Assembly (NCBI GenBank): GCA_036924085.1
Contig: JAVGWX010000008.1
Coordinates: forward strand, 48,033,019 to 48,097,018
Source: Ariolimax columbianus
Lineage: Eukaryota > Mollusca > Gastropoda > Stylommatophora > Arionidae
Length of the DNA stretch: 64,000 bases
Direction of reading: 5' to 3'
Positions 55,301 through 64,000 of this stretch are shown here, in pieces (position 1 is the first letter of the stretch; each line of letters starts with the position of its first letter). The position numbers and the translations under genes are program-made. A model generated the notes under the pieces. That model had not been told where the DNA came from. It did no database searches and worked only from the letters and a program-made list of their open reading frames with translations.

Positions 55301-56145
55301 CGAGTATTTCATTTGTAAAACATGACTTCTTCTTTACCCTACGCTTCCCTATGACCTCAGTTCACGTGGCTATCAATGCCGAATTCAAGCCCTCAATTAT
55401 CGTCTCAATATCAGCCTTTTCGTTAAGAACCAAGATTGGTGCGAATCTTCCTCCCATCATCGCCCTGAAAGCCTCCACTATCTCCGAGTGCTTCAGCTTC
55501 TCTAGGTCAAATCTTAGTCTAGTTACCTCTCTGTTCACAACTTTCTTAAGTCGGAGACGCATGGTCATTATCAGTAAGTCGTGGTCGCTCTCTATATTGG
55601 CTCCAGAGAAACGCCTTGTCCGTGCTCTATTTACACTGAATCTGAATCGCTTCTGGACAAGAATGTAGTCTATCTGACTATGCAGCGTCTAGACATTTTG
55701 TTTGGTCCTAGGGTCTTCGCCACCAGTAAATTGTTGTAATGAGCAAATTCCAATAGTCTCAATTGTCTATAGTTCGTCTTCGCATTACCGTTCCAATCAC
55801 GCACCATGCCTTCACCAGTTTTGGCATTCCAAATCCCCCTGTACCATCAGTACATCCTTCTTTGGTATCTCGTTCACAGTGCCTGTAATTCTTCGTTGAA
55901 ACCTTCTACCTCGATTTCCTTATAATCTGAGGTAAGTGCATAGCATTGTTAACCGTGATATTGAAGGGTGTTGCTTTGAGTCATATGCTGAGCAATCGAC
56001 TTGATACTGGTCGACATCCCGATACACAACTTGCTGTGTCTTTATGCACTAACATTCCGACTCCATGTAAATGTTTGACAGTTCTTCCACTATAATAAAA
56101 CTTGTGACCCTCTTCAGTGATGTGTTCTCCAAAATGTTTCTAGCG
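52359..56145 (-). pseudogene. RTE-like LINE inserted in the outer LINE
   Basis: Bounded by GCCAAATAGT (52349-52358) and GCTAAATAGT (56146-56155), a 10-bp TSD with one mismatch. Minus-strand order: endonuclease from EEGHKFYYSGRTVKHLHGVG (5'-truncated), KKDVLMVQGDLE, QIDYILVQKRFRFSVNRART, ESDHDLLIM (about 55600), MTMRLRLKKVVNREVTRLRF; RT blocks REGVTEAVKMLKRGKAVGVD, CILSPTLLNVF and NLRFADDIDGLAGTE (active site, about 54150-54170); then the C-terminus RRPRKRWTDNITE (about 53530). Several stops and shifts. The 3' end GATGAACTGAACTGAACT is shared with 11870-12075. A further insertion at 52479-53489 separates the last 120 bp. Confidence 0.82.
52479..53489 (-). pseudogene. Third LINE family: RNase H fragment inside the RTE-like LINE
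   Basis: The minus strand reads VKAYMRVTKDTWHPLHSSIS and DIKGSRIKRGSSWVAQAE, ahead of RNase H blocks: VIYTDGSVVRSGTSGW (about 53130), MRMETEAVTLALK (Glu), VIVTDAQAVLQKVQ (Asp) and YCPAHAGVKGNERANILA. The last catalytic Asp is Asn (ERAN for ERAD). Possible TSD AAGGTTT at 52472-52478 and 53490-53496. A 50-codon frame crosses the left junction, so an alternative is that the 3' end to 52359 belongs to this fragment. Comparison with 11870-12075 favours the insertion reading. Confidence 0.72.
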
Positions 56146-56935
56146 GCTAAATAGTAGAGGTGATAAAATACATCTCTGTTTTATTTCTGTTTTTTATGTT
56201 AAACCATTCAGTGTTACCTTTGATTCGAACACAGCATCGTGAATTATCATATAAGGCCTTGATAATATTTATGTATTTTGAGGATAAACCATAGTTATTT
56301 AGAATTTTCCATAATGTTGGACGGTGTAGACTGTCAAAGGCCTTCTGGAAGTCAATGAAGTTTATGATTAGTGGGGATTGCGTTCTACTGATTATTCTAT
56401 GATAGTTCTGAACGTGAACTTTGGATCAATGCAAGAACTCTTTGGTCTAAAGCCAGCCTGTTCTTCTCTTATGATACCATCTATCTGTTTCCTGAGTCTT
56501 TCTAATATCATGATGCAGAGTACTTTCCCAGGCACTGACAGGAGTGTTATATCATGCCAGTTATTACAATCGGATACGTCTCCTTTCTTTGGTATTTTTA
56601 TAATAATACCATCTTTCCACTGTTGTGGTGGTTTTTCCTCTTTCCATATATTATTTATGATGAATAGGAGATGATCAAAGATGGCATCATCTGCGGTTTT
56701 TAACGTTTTACCAGTTATCTCATCATCCCCTGCTGCCTTGAAATTCTTTAGTTTGTGGATGGCTCTTTTGATTTCTGAGAGTGTAAATCCTGTACAGGAC
56801 ACTGATAAGATGGGCATGTCTGTTTCGTTTTCAAAATTAGGGGTTGTTGTGTGGTGTGGTCTATTCAATATCTGTGTAAAATAGTCTGCCTAACGTTTCA
56901 TTGGTTTGTTTTTTTCCGTAGTAAGATGGCGGTTG

Positions 56936-57049
56936 TGTTATGTGTACGCCTCAAAAAGAGAAAGAAATACACCAGTTATCTGGATTTCTTTCGGAATATC
57001 AACAACAAAGTAAACAAGAAAGCTGTTAGATATGTTTAGGTATCTAACT
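56936..57049. other. Spacer
   Basis: Short stretch between two LINEs; nothing recognised. Confidence 0.4.
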
Positions 57050-57242
57050 GAGGCAAGATCAATCCTCTAACCGGTTTCTTATTGAGGTAAGATCAATCCT
57101 AAAACCGGCTTCAAACCTTACAAAAGACCGGTTGGACCCGAGGTCGAGCGACAGCTTAACAAGCCGTTTTCATAACAATCGGCTATTACAGAAACAGAAA
57201 CAAATTTAAGGGAACAAATTAACAGCGCACAATTTAATTACT
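57050..57242 (+). promoter_or_regulatory. Probable 5' leader of RTE-like LINE
   Basis: Lies directly upstream of the endonuclease start at 57243. Contains a near-duplicate, GAGGCAAGATCAATCCT and GAGGTAAGATCAATCCT (about 57048 and 57085), each followed by AACCGG. LINE leaders usually hold an internal promoter; the assignment here rests on position only. Confidence 0.35.
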
Positions 57243-58205
57243 ATGGCACAAACTAAGACGCTAGGTACCAACAATTTCTTCATATTCGGATACTGGAACG
57301 TCCACACTATGTATCAAATTGGTAAAATATCAGAGGTTAGCAATGAGATGAGTAACTACAACCTGAACATTTTGGGTCTGAGCGAGTGCAGATGGACACG
57401 CACGGGCAACAGATATCTCCCAAATGAACATAAACACGTTATCTAGTCTGGCAGAGACGATCGTCACACAGAGAGAGTAGCTATCCTCATGACAGCCAGA
57501 GCTGAAAAATCTCCCATCAGCTGGGAACTATTTAGCGAAAGGCTAATATCAGCCTGACTCCAAACCAATTTGTTTAAACTCCCAATTCTACAATGTTACG
57601 CCCCAACTAATGGCGAACTTTATACTACAAAACACCATTTCTACGGGCTGCTTTCCAGCACCGTAAACAATGTCTCCAAACACGACATAGTAATAGTAAT
57701 GGGAGACTTCAATGCCAAGCTAGGTAACAAAAAATAACGGAGTTCAAAAGCATTTAGGCACACATGGCTTAGGAGACATGAACGAGAATGTTGAACGACC
57801 ATTAGCATTCTGTGAGGTATCAAATCTTGTTGTAGCAGATACTAACTTTCCACATAAAGACACCCACAAGATAACTTGGAATTATTCTGATGGTAAAACA
57901 CAAAATCAGATAGATCATTTCTGCATCAACACAAAGTTCCGTTCATCAATTCAGGATGCCAGATCTTATCGGGGCGCAGACATTGGCAGTGAACACAATC
58001 TTTAGAAATGTAACCTCTGTGCAGCAACAACACCTATTGATATGAGAATTGCAAGAAGGCGTTTGTCTCACTTAATAAAATCGTTAAATATAACGCCAGC
58101 AAAGACAAGATGCAGTTCTTCAATGAACTGTCCGCAACAGCTGATAGTACAACAAAAGTGGGCAACAGCCGATCCCTTCACTAGATCACAAGACAGTTAT
58201 GCAAT
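57243..58205 (+). pseudogene. RTE-like LINE 5' part: APE-type endonuclease
   Basis: Starts MAQTKTLGTNNFFIFGYWNV (the WNVRTM-like start: YWNVHTMYQIGK). It then gives NLNILGLSECRWTRTGNRYL (catalytic Glu in SECRW), LPILQCYAPTNG, IVMGDFNAKLGNKK (GDFN) and QIDHFCINTKFRSSIQDARS with GADIGSEHNL (SDH is SEH here, so the catalytic Asp is changed). Several stops and one shift lie between. The RT half is absent after about 58205, where a mariner end begins. Confidence 0.82.
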
Positions 58206-58247
58206 AAACCATCTACTACAAATACACTAATCAGATATGTATATATA

Positions 58248-59284
58248 AAGCGAGGTGTGTTCAAAAAGTATCCAACCTTAACTTTTGCCGCGGAAACAAA
58301 TGCAGCATGGGTGTTGTCCTGTGTGGATCTTCTCCCGCTAGCAAATTGCGCCAGTCGTTGGCCTTTCCGTGTTGTGTGTATTGTGTAGTGTGTAGTGTGT
58401 TGTGTGTAGTGTGCATTTGTCAAATTTTCATTTATCAGGAATGACGGAAAGACTTGAGCAGGGGGGCTGCATCAAACTGTATCAAAAGTTAGGCGATGCC
58501 CAAGGGGAAACCATTCGGAAGATTTAACATTTCCGTGACGATGCCATGCGCATCACACAAGTTACAGAGTAGTAATATCGCTTCAAAGTTGACCGCACAT
58601 CCGTGGAGAGTGGATCACGTTCATGTAGATCCCATCAAGCCAAAATGGCTTGGCTGCGTTCGTTCTCAATCTCCCGCTACCAAACCCTGACACGGGCCTA
58701 AGTAGCATAATGTAGTCCAAAGAACGGAATGCGTTGTGTCGTAGTTTACAGCTTGACTGCGATATTTGCACCTTTCGGACCAACACATCCGACTTCAGCA
58801 ATCATTTTTTAGTAGCGGGTTAGCATTCCCTCTTCGATCCCTTCTCATTAGCCAGTCGGCCCTGCTGCAGCCTGTTATCCAGGATCACCGCGTGGAGGTG
58901 TAGAAGGGTCTTGGCAGTTCTGGTTCGCTGGCTCTGGCGCTAGCAGTCAGCTATGTGTCGTTGACCGCTGCAGCTCATGTGCTGCTCAGCGTCTTGATCC
59001 CAAGCCAAAATGGTAAGTAATTGAACAAGTACGGATCTTGATCTTGCAGAACCACAGTGTCACCATTACGAAAACTAGCGAATATGGTGAGGGTAAGCAT
59101 TGGTTTGGTACACTATATGTTGAGCGAGGATTTAGCTATGCAGAGAGTGTCCACGAAATTCGTACCGAAGCTGCTACCGATGGAGCAGAAGAAAATCCGT
59201 CTGGATTTGAAAGTCAAGTTGGCAGTTTATCCCCAAAACGCACCACAAGGTCAGTACATTACCAAATAGTGCTACATGAAGCTG
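58248..59284 (+). mobile_element. mariner-type transposon N-terminal relic, split by SINE-A
   Basis: Begins GAGGTGTGTTCAAAAAGTAT, typical of a mariner terminal repeat. The transposase starts at 58441: MTERLEQGGCIKLYQKLGDA, then the helix-turn-helix region with shifts, and DRTSVESGSRS. After the SINE-A insertion (58649-59000) it continues NHSVTIRKLANMVRVSIGLV, LSEDLAMQRVSTKFVPKLL, the second DNA-binding half. It stops before any catalytic Asp, being cut by another SINE-A fragment at 59285. Confidence 0.8.
58649..59000 (-). repeat. SINE-A full-length copy in mariner, 13-bp TSD
   Basis: Flanked by CAAGCCAAAATGG at 58636-58648 and 59001-59013. It is 352 bp in reverse orientation, from CTGCGTTCGTTCTCAATCTC to CAGCGTCTTGATCC. 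The tail is reduced to one CGAACG-type unit without a GAA run. The mariner frame on both sides shows that the DNA transposon was there first. Confidence 0.93.
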
Positions 59285-59396
59285 TAAGCTACGACACAAA
59301 ACGTTCCGTTCACCTGACTACATCCTGCTACTTGCAGAGCCTATGCATGGGTTGGTAGCGGGAGTTTGGGAGTGAACGAAGACGAAGAAAAAGAAC
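59285..59396 (+). repeat. SINE-A 3' fragment
   Basis: Contains AGCTGTAAGCTACGACACAA, CTACATCCTGCTACTT and GGTTGGTAGCGGGAGTTTGG, and ends GAACGAAGACGAAGAAAAAG. 5'-truncated to about 110 bp; it cuts the mariner relic. Confidence 0.85.
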
Positions 59397-59399
59397 TAC

Positions 59400-59985
59400 A
59401 CGACATCCTTCCCATTTTGTTGTCCACCTCACTACAAGTTGACCTTCCCATTTTGTTGCCCACCTCACCACAAGTTGACCTTCCCATTTTGTTGCCCACC
59501 TCACTACAAGTTGACCTTCCCATTTTGTTGCCCACCTCACCACAAGTTGACCTTCCCATTTTGTTGCCCACCTCACTACAAGTTGACCTTCCCATTTTGT
59601 TGCCCACCTCACTGCACGACATCCTTCCCATTTTATTGCCCATCTCACTACAAGTTGACCTTCCCATTTTGTTGCCCACCTCACTACAAGTTTACCTTCC
59701 CATTTTGTTACCCACCTCACTACACGACATCCTTCCGATTTTGTTGCCCACCTCATTACAAGTTGACCTTCCCATTTTGTTGCCCATCTCACTACAAGTC
59801 GACCTTCCCATTTTGTTGCCCACCTCACTACACGACATCCTTCCCATTTTGTTGCCCACCTCACTACAAGTTGACCTTCCCATTCTGTTGCCCATCTCAC
59901 TACAAGTTGACCTTCCCATTTCGTTGCCCACCTCACTACAAGTTAACCTTCCCATTTTATTGCCCATCTCGACACACGACGGCCT
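59400..59985. repeat. 36-bp minisatellite
   Basis: About sixteen copies of a 36-bp unit, AAGTTGACCTTCCCATTTTG plus TTGCCCACCTCACTAC, with an alternative start ACGACATCC replacing AAGTTGACC in every third to fourth copy. Because 36 is a multiple of 3, frames up to 219 codons stay open on both strands. It begins at the end of a SINE-A tail. No protein is called. Confidence 0.95.
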
Positions 59986-60420
59986 AACAACTGTAGAGTT
60001 TGTTTCTAAAGAAAACAACACATAATCTCGTGTTGACAATTTCCCGGCCTTTGGACGAAAGGTCAGGTACAGTCAGTGACCTTGAACTTAATCCAGTCCA
60101 GGTAAGAAAATCATAAACGTTGGCAACAACTGAACCGTCATTGACCTAACGACAGGTGTCGGTGTTGTTTGATGGTACTCGTGCTGTGTTGAGTTCACAC
60201 TTGGGGACGTTTCTTTTGTAGTGATTTAACTACGATTACTCAGACATCCCGAGACGTACATCAAAAGAGGCGGAAGAGGGCGGGTGTGGGGAGAGGGGCG
60301 ATGGCTGGAGGGGTACTCCTGACTGTAGATCAATGTGAGGCGTGGGGTTTACAATAGCGATCTTAGCTCGTTGATACATGCTGTTTCCCGGAACAAGAAC
60401 ATAATCAAGGGATGACTTCT
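59986..60420. other. No recognised feature
   Basis: Spacer between two minisatellites. Confidence 0.4.
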
Positions 60421-61055
60421 TAATCAGTATGTTTCACCTGTCCCTGATTGCTTTTCTTTCCCACCTTGATCTGTATGTTAACTTGACCCTGATTACTCTT
60501 CTCTCCCAACTTGATCAGTATCTTGCACCTGTCCCTGATTACTCTTCGCTCCCACCTTAATCAGTATGTTTCACCTGACCCTGATTTCTCTTCTCTCCCA
60601 CCTTGATCAATGTTTTACTTGACCCTAAATACTTCTCTCCCAACTTGATCAGTTTGTTTCACCTGGCCCTGAATACTCTTCTCTCCCACCCTGATCAGTA
60701 TATTTCACCTGACTCTGATTACTTTTCTCTCCCTCAATGACCAGTATGTTTCACCTGACACGGATTACTCTTCTCTCCCACCTTGATCAGCATGTTTCAC
60801 TTGAAACTGATTACTATTTTCTCCCATTTTAATCAGTATCTTTCAACTGGTCCTGATTACTCTTCTCTCCCACATTAATCAGTATGTTTCATTTGACCCT
60901 AATTACTCTTCTCTCCCACCTTGATGAGTATGTTTCACCTGACCCTGATTATTCTGTTATCCCACTTTGATCAGTATGTTTCACCTGACCCTGATTATTG
61001 TTTTGTCCCACTTTGATCAGTATGTTTCACCTGTATGTTTCACCTGACTCTTGTA
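60421..61055. repeat. 46-bp minisatellite
   Basis: About fourteen imperfect copies of a 46-bp unit with TTGATCAGTATGTTTCACCT and GACCCTGATTACTCTTCTCT. Confidence 0.93.
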
Positions 61056-61426
61056 AGTCGCCGCTCCCAATAATAGAGGTAGCAACAAAGTGGTTCCTGC
61101 TGTTTGAAACTAATTTTGTTGAATTATCACGAGTACCTGAAAGTAGTTGCTCTCAATATAACCCCTACATAATTACTGAAGAAGGTTGACTTAGAACCTA
61201 CTAGCTGTAGTTCCATACAAGGCTTCTGATTAGCCTGACTGTTGTGTTACACAGACATAGATTGGTCTGGGATGAGCAGTTAGAGACTTTATTATACCAT
61301 TAATCAACTGGGTGATGTTTGCCAACGAATTTCCTTTATGTTGTCATTTTTAATTCCTTAACGGTAAGTCAAGTACTATTTACATCTGGATGAACTGACG
61401 CGTATACTGAGATAGAGCAATCATTG
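61056..61426. other. No recognised feature
   Basis: Spacer between array and MITE. Confidence 0.4.
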
Positions 61427-61428
61427 TA

Positions 61429-61806
61429 CGATGCGTGTTCAAATGAAATCGGACCAAACTGCAACAAGTAAACATACATACGACGCGCATGGTGACCTCA
61501 CTTTTCTGGTGTAAACAGCACATACCAACCGTCAAATTAGCAAAATTTCATTATCCTCCGACCCATAGTTTCATCAGCATACCATTGAAAAGATGGCGGG
61601 TGTGATAGGGAATCCGTTCAGAGTTGATCAAGAAGGACGTGAGTTAACAAAATAACTACTTAGATCAGGTCAGCGGATATTGGTGCGAAATTTTGCAAAC
61701 TTAACGGCTGGTATGTGCTGTTTATACCAGAAGTGACGTCATCATGCGCATCGAACGTATGTTCATGTGCTGCAGTTAGGGCTCGGTGTCATTTGAACAC
61801 GCCCTG
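61429..61806. mobile_element. MITE with ~115-bp terminal inverted repeats and TA duplication
   Basis: The first roughly 115 bp (CGTGTTCAAATG ... TAAACAGCACATACCA ... GCAAAATTTC) and the last roughly 115 bp are imperfect inverted copies. Both ends are flanked by TA (61427-61428 and 61807-61808), the target of mariner/Tc1 elements. Total 378 bp. The central 140 bp has no transposase motif; it holds an ATG frame of about 20 codons near 61593. It was presumably moved by a mariner-type transposase; the ends resemble the GTGTTCAAA ends of the relics at 19186 and 58248. Confidence 0.88.
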
Positions 61807-61879
61807 TACTTTTGCCGTCACAAAATAATCTCTACGGACACTTCATCGATTAATCCAGGTAACATTATTTGAGTGCAAT

Positions 61880-62072
61880 TAATTGCCTGCAAGACGCTTG
61901 TGGAGATGAGGAAAAGATTCTTACAAGCACTACCGACAATTACCAACACACTGTACAGAGCAGTGACAACTGAAGAAGACCTGTATATATATATGTATTT
62001 GAGTTGGCATTGGGCTGCCAAGAGCATGCTTGTTCAGTAGCTATGGGATAATAACAATAAGAACAACATTAT
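61880..62072 (+). pseudogene. LINE 3' end fragment
   Basis: Matches 33085-33255 closely (ATGAGGAAAAGATTCTTACA, AGCAGTGACAACTGAAGAAG, TTGGCATTGGGCTGCCAAGA). It ends GGGATAATAACAATAAGAAC, a decayed (AAC/AAT)n tail. 5'-truncated to about 190 bp. Confidence 0.8.
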
Positions 62073-62569
62073 TTAGAAAATCCTAGCGCAGTAATTGAGT
62101 CAGTGAGAGAATGTAGAACTAAATGCCCCATCACAAACACTGCTGTCGAGGATGAGGTGTTTGTGACTTTATTGTACGTGATTATTGCTTGTTTATAATG
62201 AGGGGCAGCTAGTTCCATTCTTTGCTTCCTTTACTTTCCTTAATATCTAGTCAGGTACACATTCACAGCTGGATAGGCTGGAACGTGCCGGTAACGAGAA
62301 TAAAACCCCGTACTCTTGCTGTGCTAGTGAATGCTGTATCACTGCGCTTATCAAACGCAACAGAAACACTTACCAAATAGTTATGGCCAGATAATGTGAT
62401 GAACCCGACAGGACAAACGACAGTCTTATGGGACACAGGCTTAGGTCTCTTCACACTTTCGGGTATTCTTGAATTATCCCTACATCTACGAGTTGCTGTT
62501 CTTGCTTCATTTATTCACACTTCCGTGCGTCTGTTTGTTTACAAATACCGTTCTTATTCATTTCTTCGT
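62073..62569. other. No recognised feature
   Basis: Spacer; no domain in its short frames. Confidence 0.4.
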
Positions 62570-62692
62570 TCGTTCTCAGTCTCCCGCTACCAAACCCTTA
62601 ACGTTCTCAAACTCCCTATATCCAGCCCTGAAAAGGGCTTTACAAGTAGCAGGATGTTGTCCGGAGAACGGAATGCATTGTGCTGCAGTCCC
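62570..62692 (-). repeat. SINE-A 3' fragment
   Basis: CGTTCGTTCTCAGTCTCCCG to GGAACGGAATGCATTGTG; about 35 bp of foreign or duplicated sequence (AACGTTCTCAAACTCCC) sits inside. 5'-truncated. Confidence 0.78.
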
Positions 62693-62930
62693 ACAGTCTA
62701 GACACGCCCCTACCTACCAACAGTCTAGTGACGTTACTTTGTACCCTAGTCTAAACACGCCCTTACCTGCCCACATTCTAGACATGACCCTACCTACCCA
62801 CAGTTGAGCACACCCCTACCTACCCACAATCTAGAAACGGACCCACATACCAACAGTATAGACACGCCCCTACCTACTCAGTCTAGACACGCCCCCACAT
62901 ACCCACAGTCTAGACGCGCCCCTACCAACC
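62685..62930. repeat. ~27-bp minisatellite
   Basis: Eight to nine imperfect units of CAGTCTAGACACGCCCCTAC plus CTACCCA. It follows directly on a SINE-A fragment. Confidence 0.88.
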
Positions 62931-63304
62931 CACCTGTAAATGGATGCTTGAATTACTGTTAGAGAACAACAATCAGCGAGGTTGAAATTTCGTCTCCCAT
63001 ATCTCAGAAAAAGGTGGGAACTACATGTTGTACAAAGATGTGTCAAACACTTTATCCATGACCATAGTTTCTAGTGTGGGAGTACCTCTACCTTTCCTTT
63101 TTTGTAACCGTCATCACATGTTGTTCACTATCACCATCTTCATAATCGTCATCATCATTTACCTTACACCCCAGATGTCCGAGTACACGTTCAATGTTGC
63201 ATTTCGGTTACCCCAACAAGCTTGTAATGGAAACTTAACTAAACTAAACTACGTCTTTATACTGGTTTAGAAGACTCTATTGAGACTATCTACAACCAAT
63301 TTCT
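62931..63304. other. No recognised feature
   Basis: The plus frame 63025-63270 is hydrophobic in part (ITIFIIVIIIYLT), which could be a chance membrane-like stretch. No gene called. Confidence 0.35.
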
Positions 63305-63415
63305 TGGAGGTTGGTGTAACCGATGTGCGAGTAAATCTTATAGACTCAAACACTAGAGCTAAGTAGACCCGCAGCCAGTTAGGTGCCAATAATAGCTGCT
63401 CTTAACAAACAACTT
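63305..63415 (+). repeat. Dispersed repeat, copy 2 of 2
   Basis: Resembles 17945-18055 (GTAACCGATGTGCGAGT versus GTTAACCGATCTGCGAGT, and AGTAGACCCGCAGCC in both). Confidence 0.6.
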
Positions 63416-63424
63416 GGGTAGATT

Positions 63425-63700
63425 TTTAATTTGAATTTTGTCCAGACGGTGGCTATTAAGCTTAGTATTTGTGATTTCCAACTGCTAAGCAATTTTTAAC
63501 GTGCCCGACACTGAATACGGGAGTCCGATCTCACAATACAGAGATCAGGGGAATTTTTACCACAAAATCCAAGTGAAAAAAACTCCCGGTCACCACCGTG
63601 GTTTAAACCCTCGACCTCCCGCACCCGAGGAGGACACCTTACCTCAAGACCACTGAGTCCCACGCCCGAGGCGGACACCTTACCTCAAGTCCATTAGCTT
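63425..63700 (-). repeat. SINE-B copy with duplicated head segment
   Basis: Full-length body in reverse orientation. The B-box-like region is GAGGGTTTAAACCACGG and the A-box-like region is CAGTGGTCTTGAGGTAAGGT. Beyond the head, at 63665-63690, a second GAGGCGGACACCTTACCTCA repeats the A-box segment, so the head is partly doubled. Confidence 0.8.
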
Positions 63701-64000
63701 GCAGTACGATTTCAGCAGAAATGACTATTTTGCTAGCATCATGCACAATCTGCCTTTGTCGCTTTATCTGACATGACAGGAAGGAAAATTACCCTGTTAA
63801 GTTTAACTCGGGAACCACTCGGATCTCAAGGTAAGTCTGTTGAGGTACGATCAGCTCCGCGAGTGGACGGAGGGAGATGTTGATCTGTAAATTGACATCG
63901 ATAATGGGGAACCAACACTAATGGGCAAGGGTTGGAAATAACAACAGCCACACAAATGACACACTAAAAGAAGATTGCATCTCTGGACGCCACCTAACAG
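63701..64000. other. No recognised feature
   Basis: End of window; TTGAGGTACGATCAGCTCCG at about 63840 faintly resembles 29383. Nothing else was seen. Confidence 0.35.

Larger units (their letters stand above)
47464..56935 (-). pseudogene. Outer CR1-like LINE of the nested stack (three separated pieces)
   Basis: Piece 1, 56935-56146, holds the RT N-terminal half: FTQILNRPHHTTTP, GFTLSEIKRAIHKLKNFKAA, a GYRPITLLSVPGK-like block (DITLLSVPGKVL), EEQAGFRPKS, then FIDFQKAFDSLHRPTLW (motif A) and ILSPLLF. Piece 2, 52358-51748, resumes with GIAID, a mutated active site (STDDL where FADDL is expected), YLGSKMTQNG and LTYGSESWKTTEAL. Piece 3, 47823-47464, gives IGHVLTMSNDRLPLQALEWT and a tail ACGAAGAAGAAGAAGAAAC. 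The reading SPLLF/GIAID joins naturally across the gap, so the pieces belong together. The breaks are the insertions 52359-56145 and 47824-51747. Non-functional. Confidence 0.8.

Noticed and set aside
59366..60025. 219-codon frame with a 12-residue repeat, possible repeat protein
   Set aside because: The 36-bp unit keeps several frames open on both strands, and the frame begins in a SINE-A tail.
62396..62807. Small plus-strand frames of about 100 codons
   Set aside because: They run through a SINE-A fragment and a minisatellite and show no domain.

Overview
The window looks like repeat-dense, gene-poor nuclear DNA from an invertebrate animal. A lophotrochozoan, perhaps a gastropod mollusc, is my best guess. 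That guess rests on the mix of non-LTR retrotransposons (RTE-like and CR1-like reverse transcriptases, several lineages carrying RNase H), mariner/Tc1 relics, tRNA-derived SINEs and many unrelated minisatellites. No bacterial operon structure, rRNA or CRISPR is visible. I found no convincing intact host protein-coding gene; nearly every open frame is a decayed transposon piece, a tandem-repeat artefact or noise. Organism identity is inference only.

Four short dispersed families recur and are named here for reference. SINE-A is about 350 bp with a (GAA)n tail and has nine copies. SINE-B has a tRNA-like head with A-box and B-box-like segments and has four copies. SINE-C is about 325 bp with an A-rich tail and has two copies. 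SINE-D is about 350 bp with an (AAC)n tail and has five copies. Several insertions are bounded by target-site duplications (TSDs) of 10-14 bp that can be read directly.

Layout. 0.2-0.8 kb: SINE-A piece and a LINE 3' end split by SINE-C. 1-6 kb: minisatellites, SINE-D and a LINE relic. 6.4-9.7 kb: LINE RNase H relic, Tc1-like transposase relic, SINE-B and SINE-D. 10.5-18.7 kb: six tandem arrays with small LINE, SINE and transposase pieces between them. 19.2-20.1 kb: mariner relic. 20.7-21.8 kb: pyrimidine-rich and 50-bp arrays. 21.9-25.2 kb: two LINE relics, one split by a 1.36-kb RNase H LINE. 25.7-27.4 kb: AT-rich DNA with nothing recognised. 27.4-31.1 kb: LINE ends and SINEs. 31.8-36.4 kb: telomere-like array, 52-bp GA-rich array, compound tetranucleotide array and LINE relics. 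36.6-38.1 kb: LINE relic and SINE-B. 39.7-42.0 kb: three adjoining minisatellites. 43.9-47.1 kb: three SINE-A copies, one split by a LINE. 47.46-56.94 kb: a nested stack of four LINE copies, all on the minus strand. 57.0-59.4 kb: 5' part of an RTE-like LINE and a mariner relic split by SINE-A. 59.4-61.1 kb: 36-bp and 46-bp arrays. 61.4-61.8 kb: a MITE with long inverted repeats. 61.9-64 kb: LINE end, SINE and minisatellite pieces.

The elements do not form a pathway, but they record an insertion history. The most notable point is a nearly complete 3.9-kb RNase H LINE (47824-51747) flanked by a 172-bp direct repeat that matches an extended target duplication. Two other copies of the same family have only 13-14 bp duplications. 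The same LINE family ends in ACGAAGAAGAAG, as does SINE-A, suggesting that it mobilises SINE-A.
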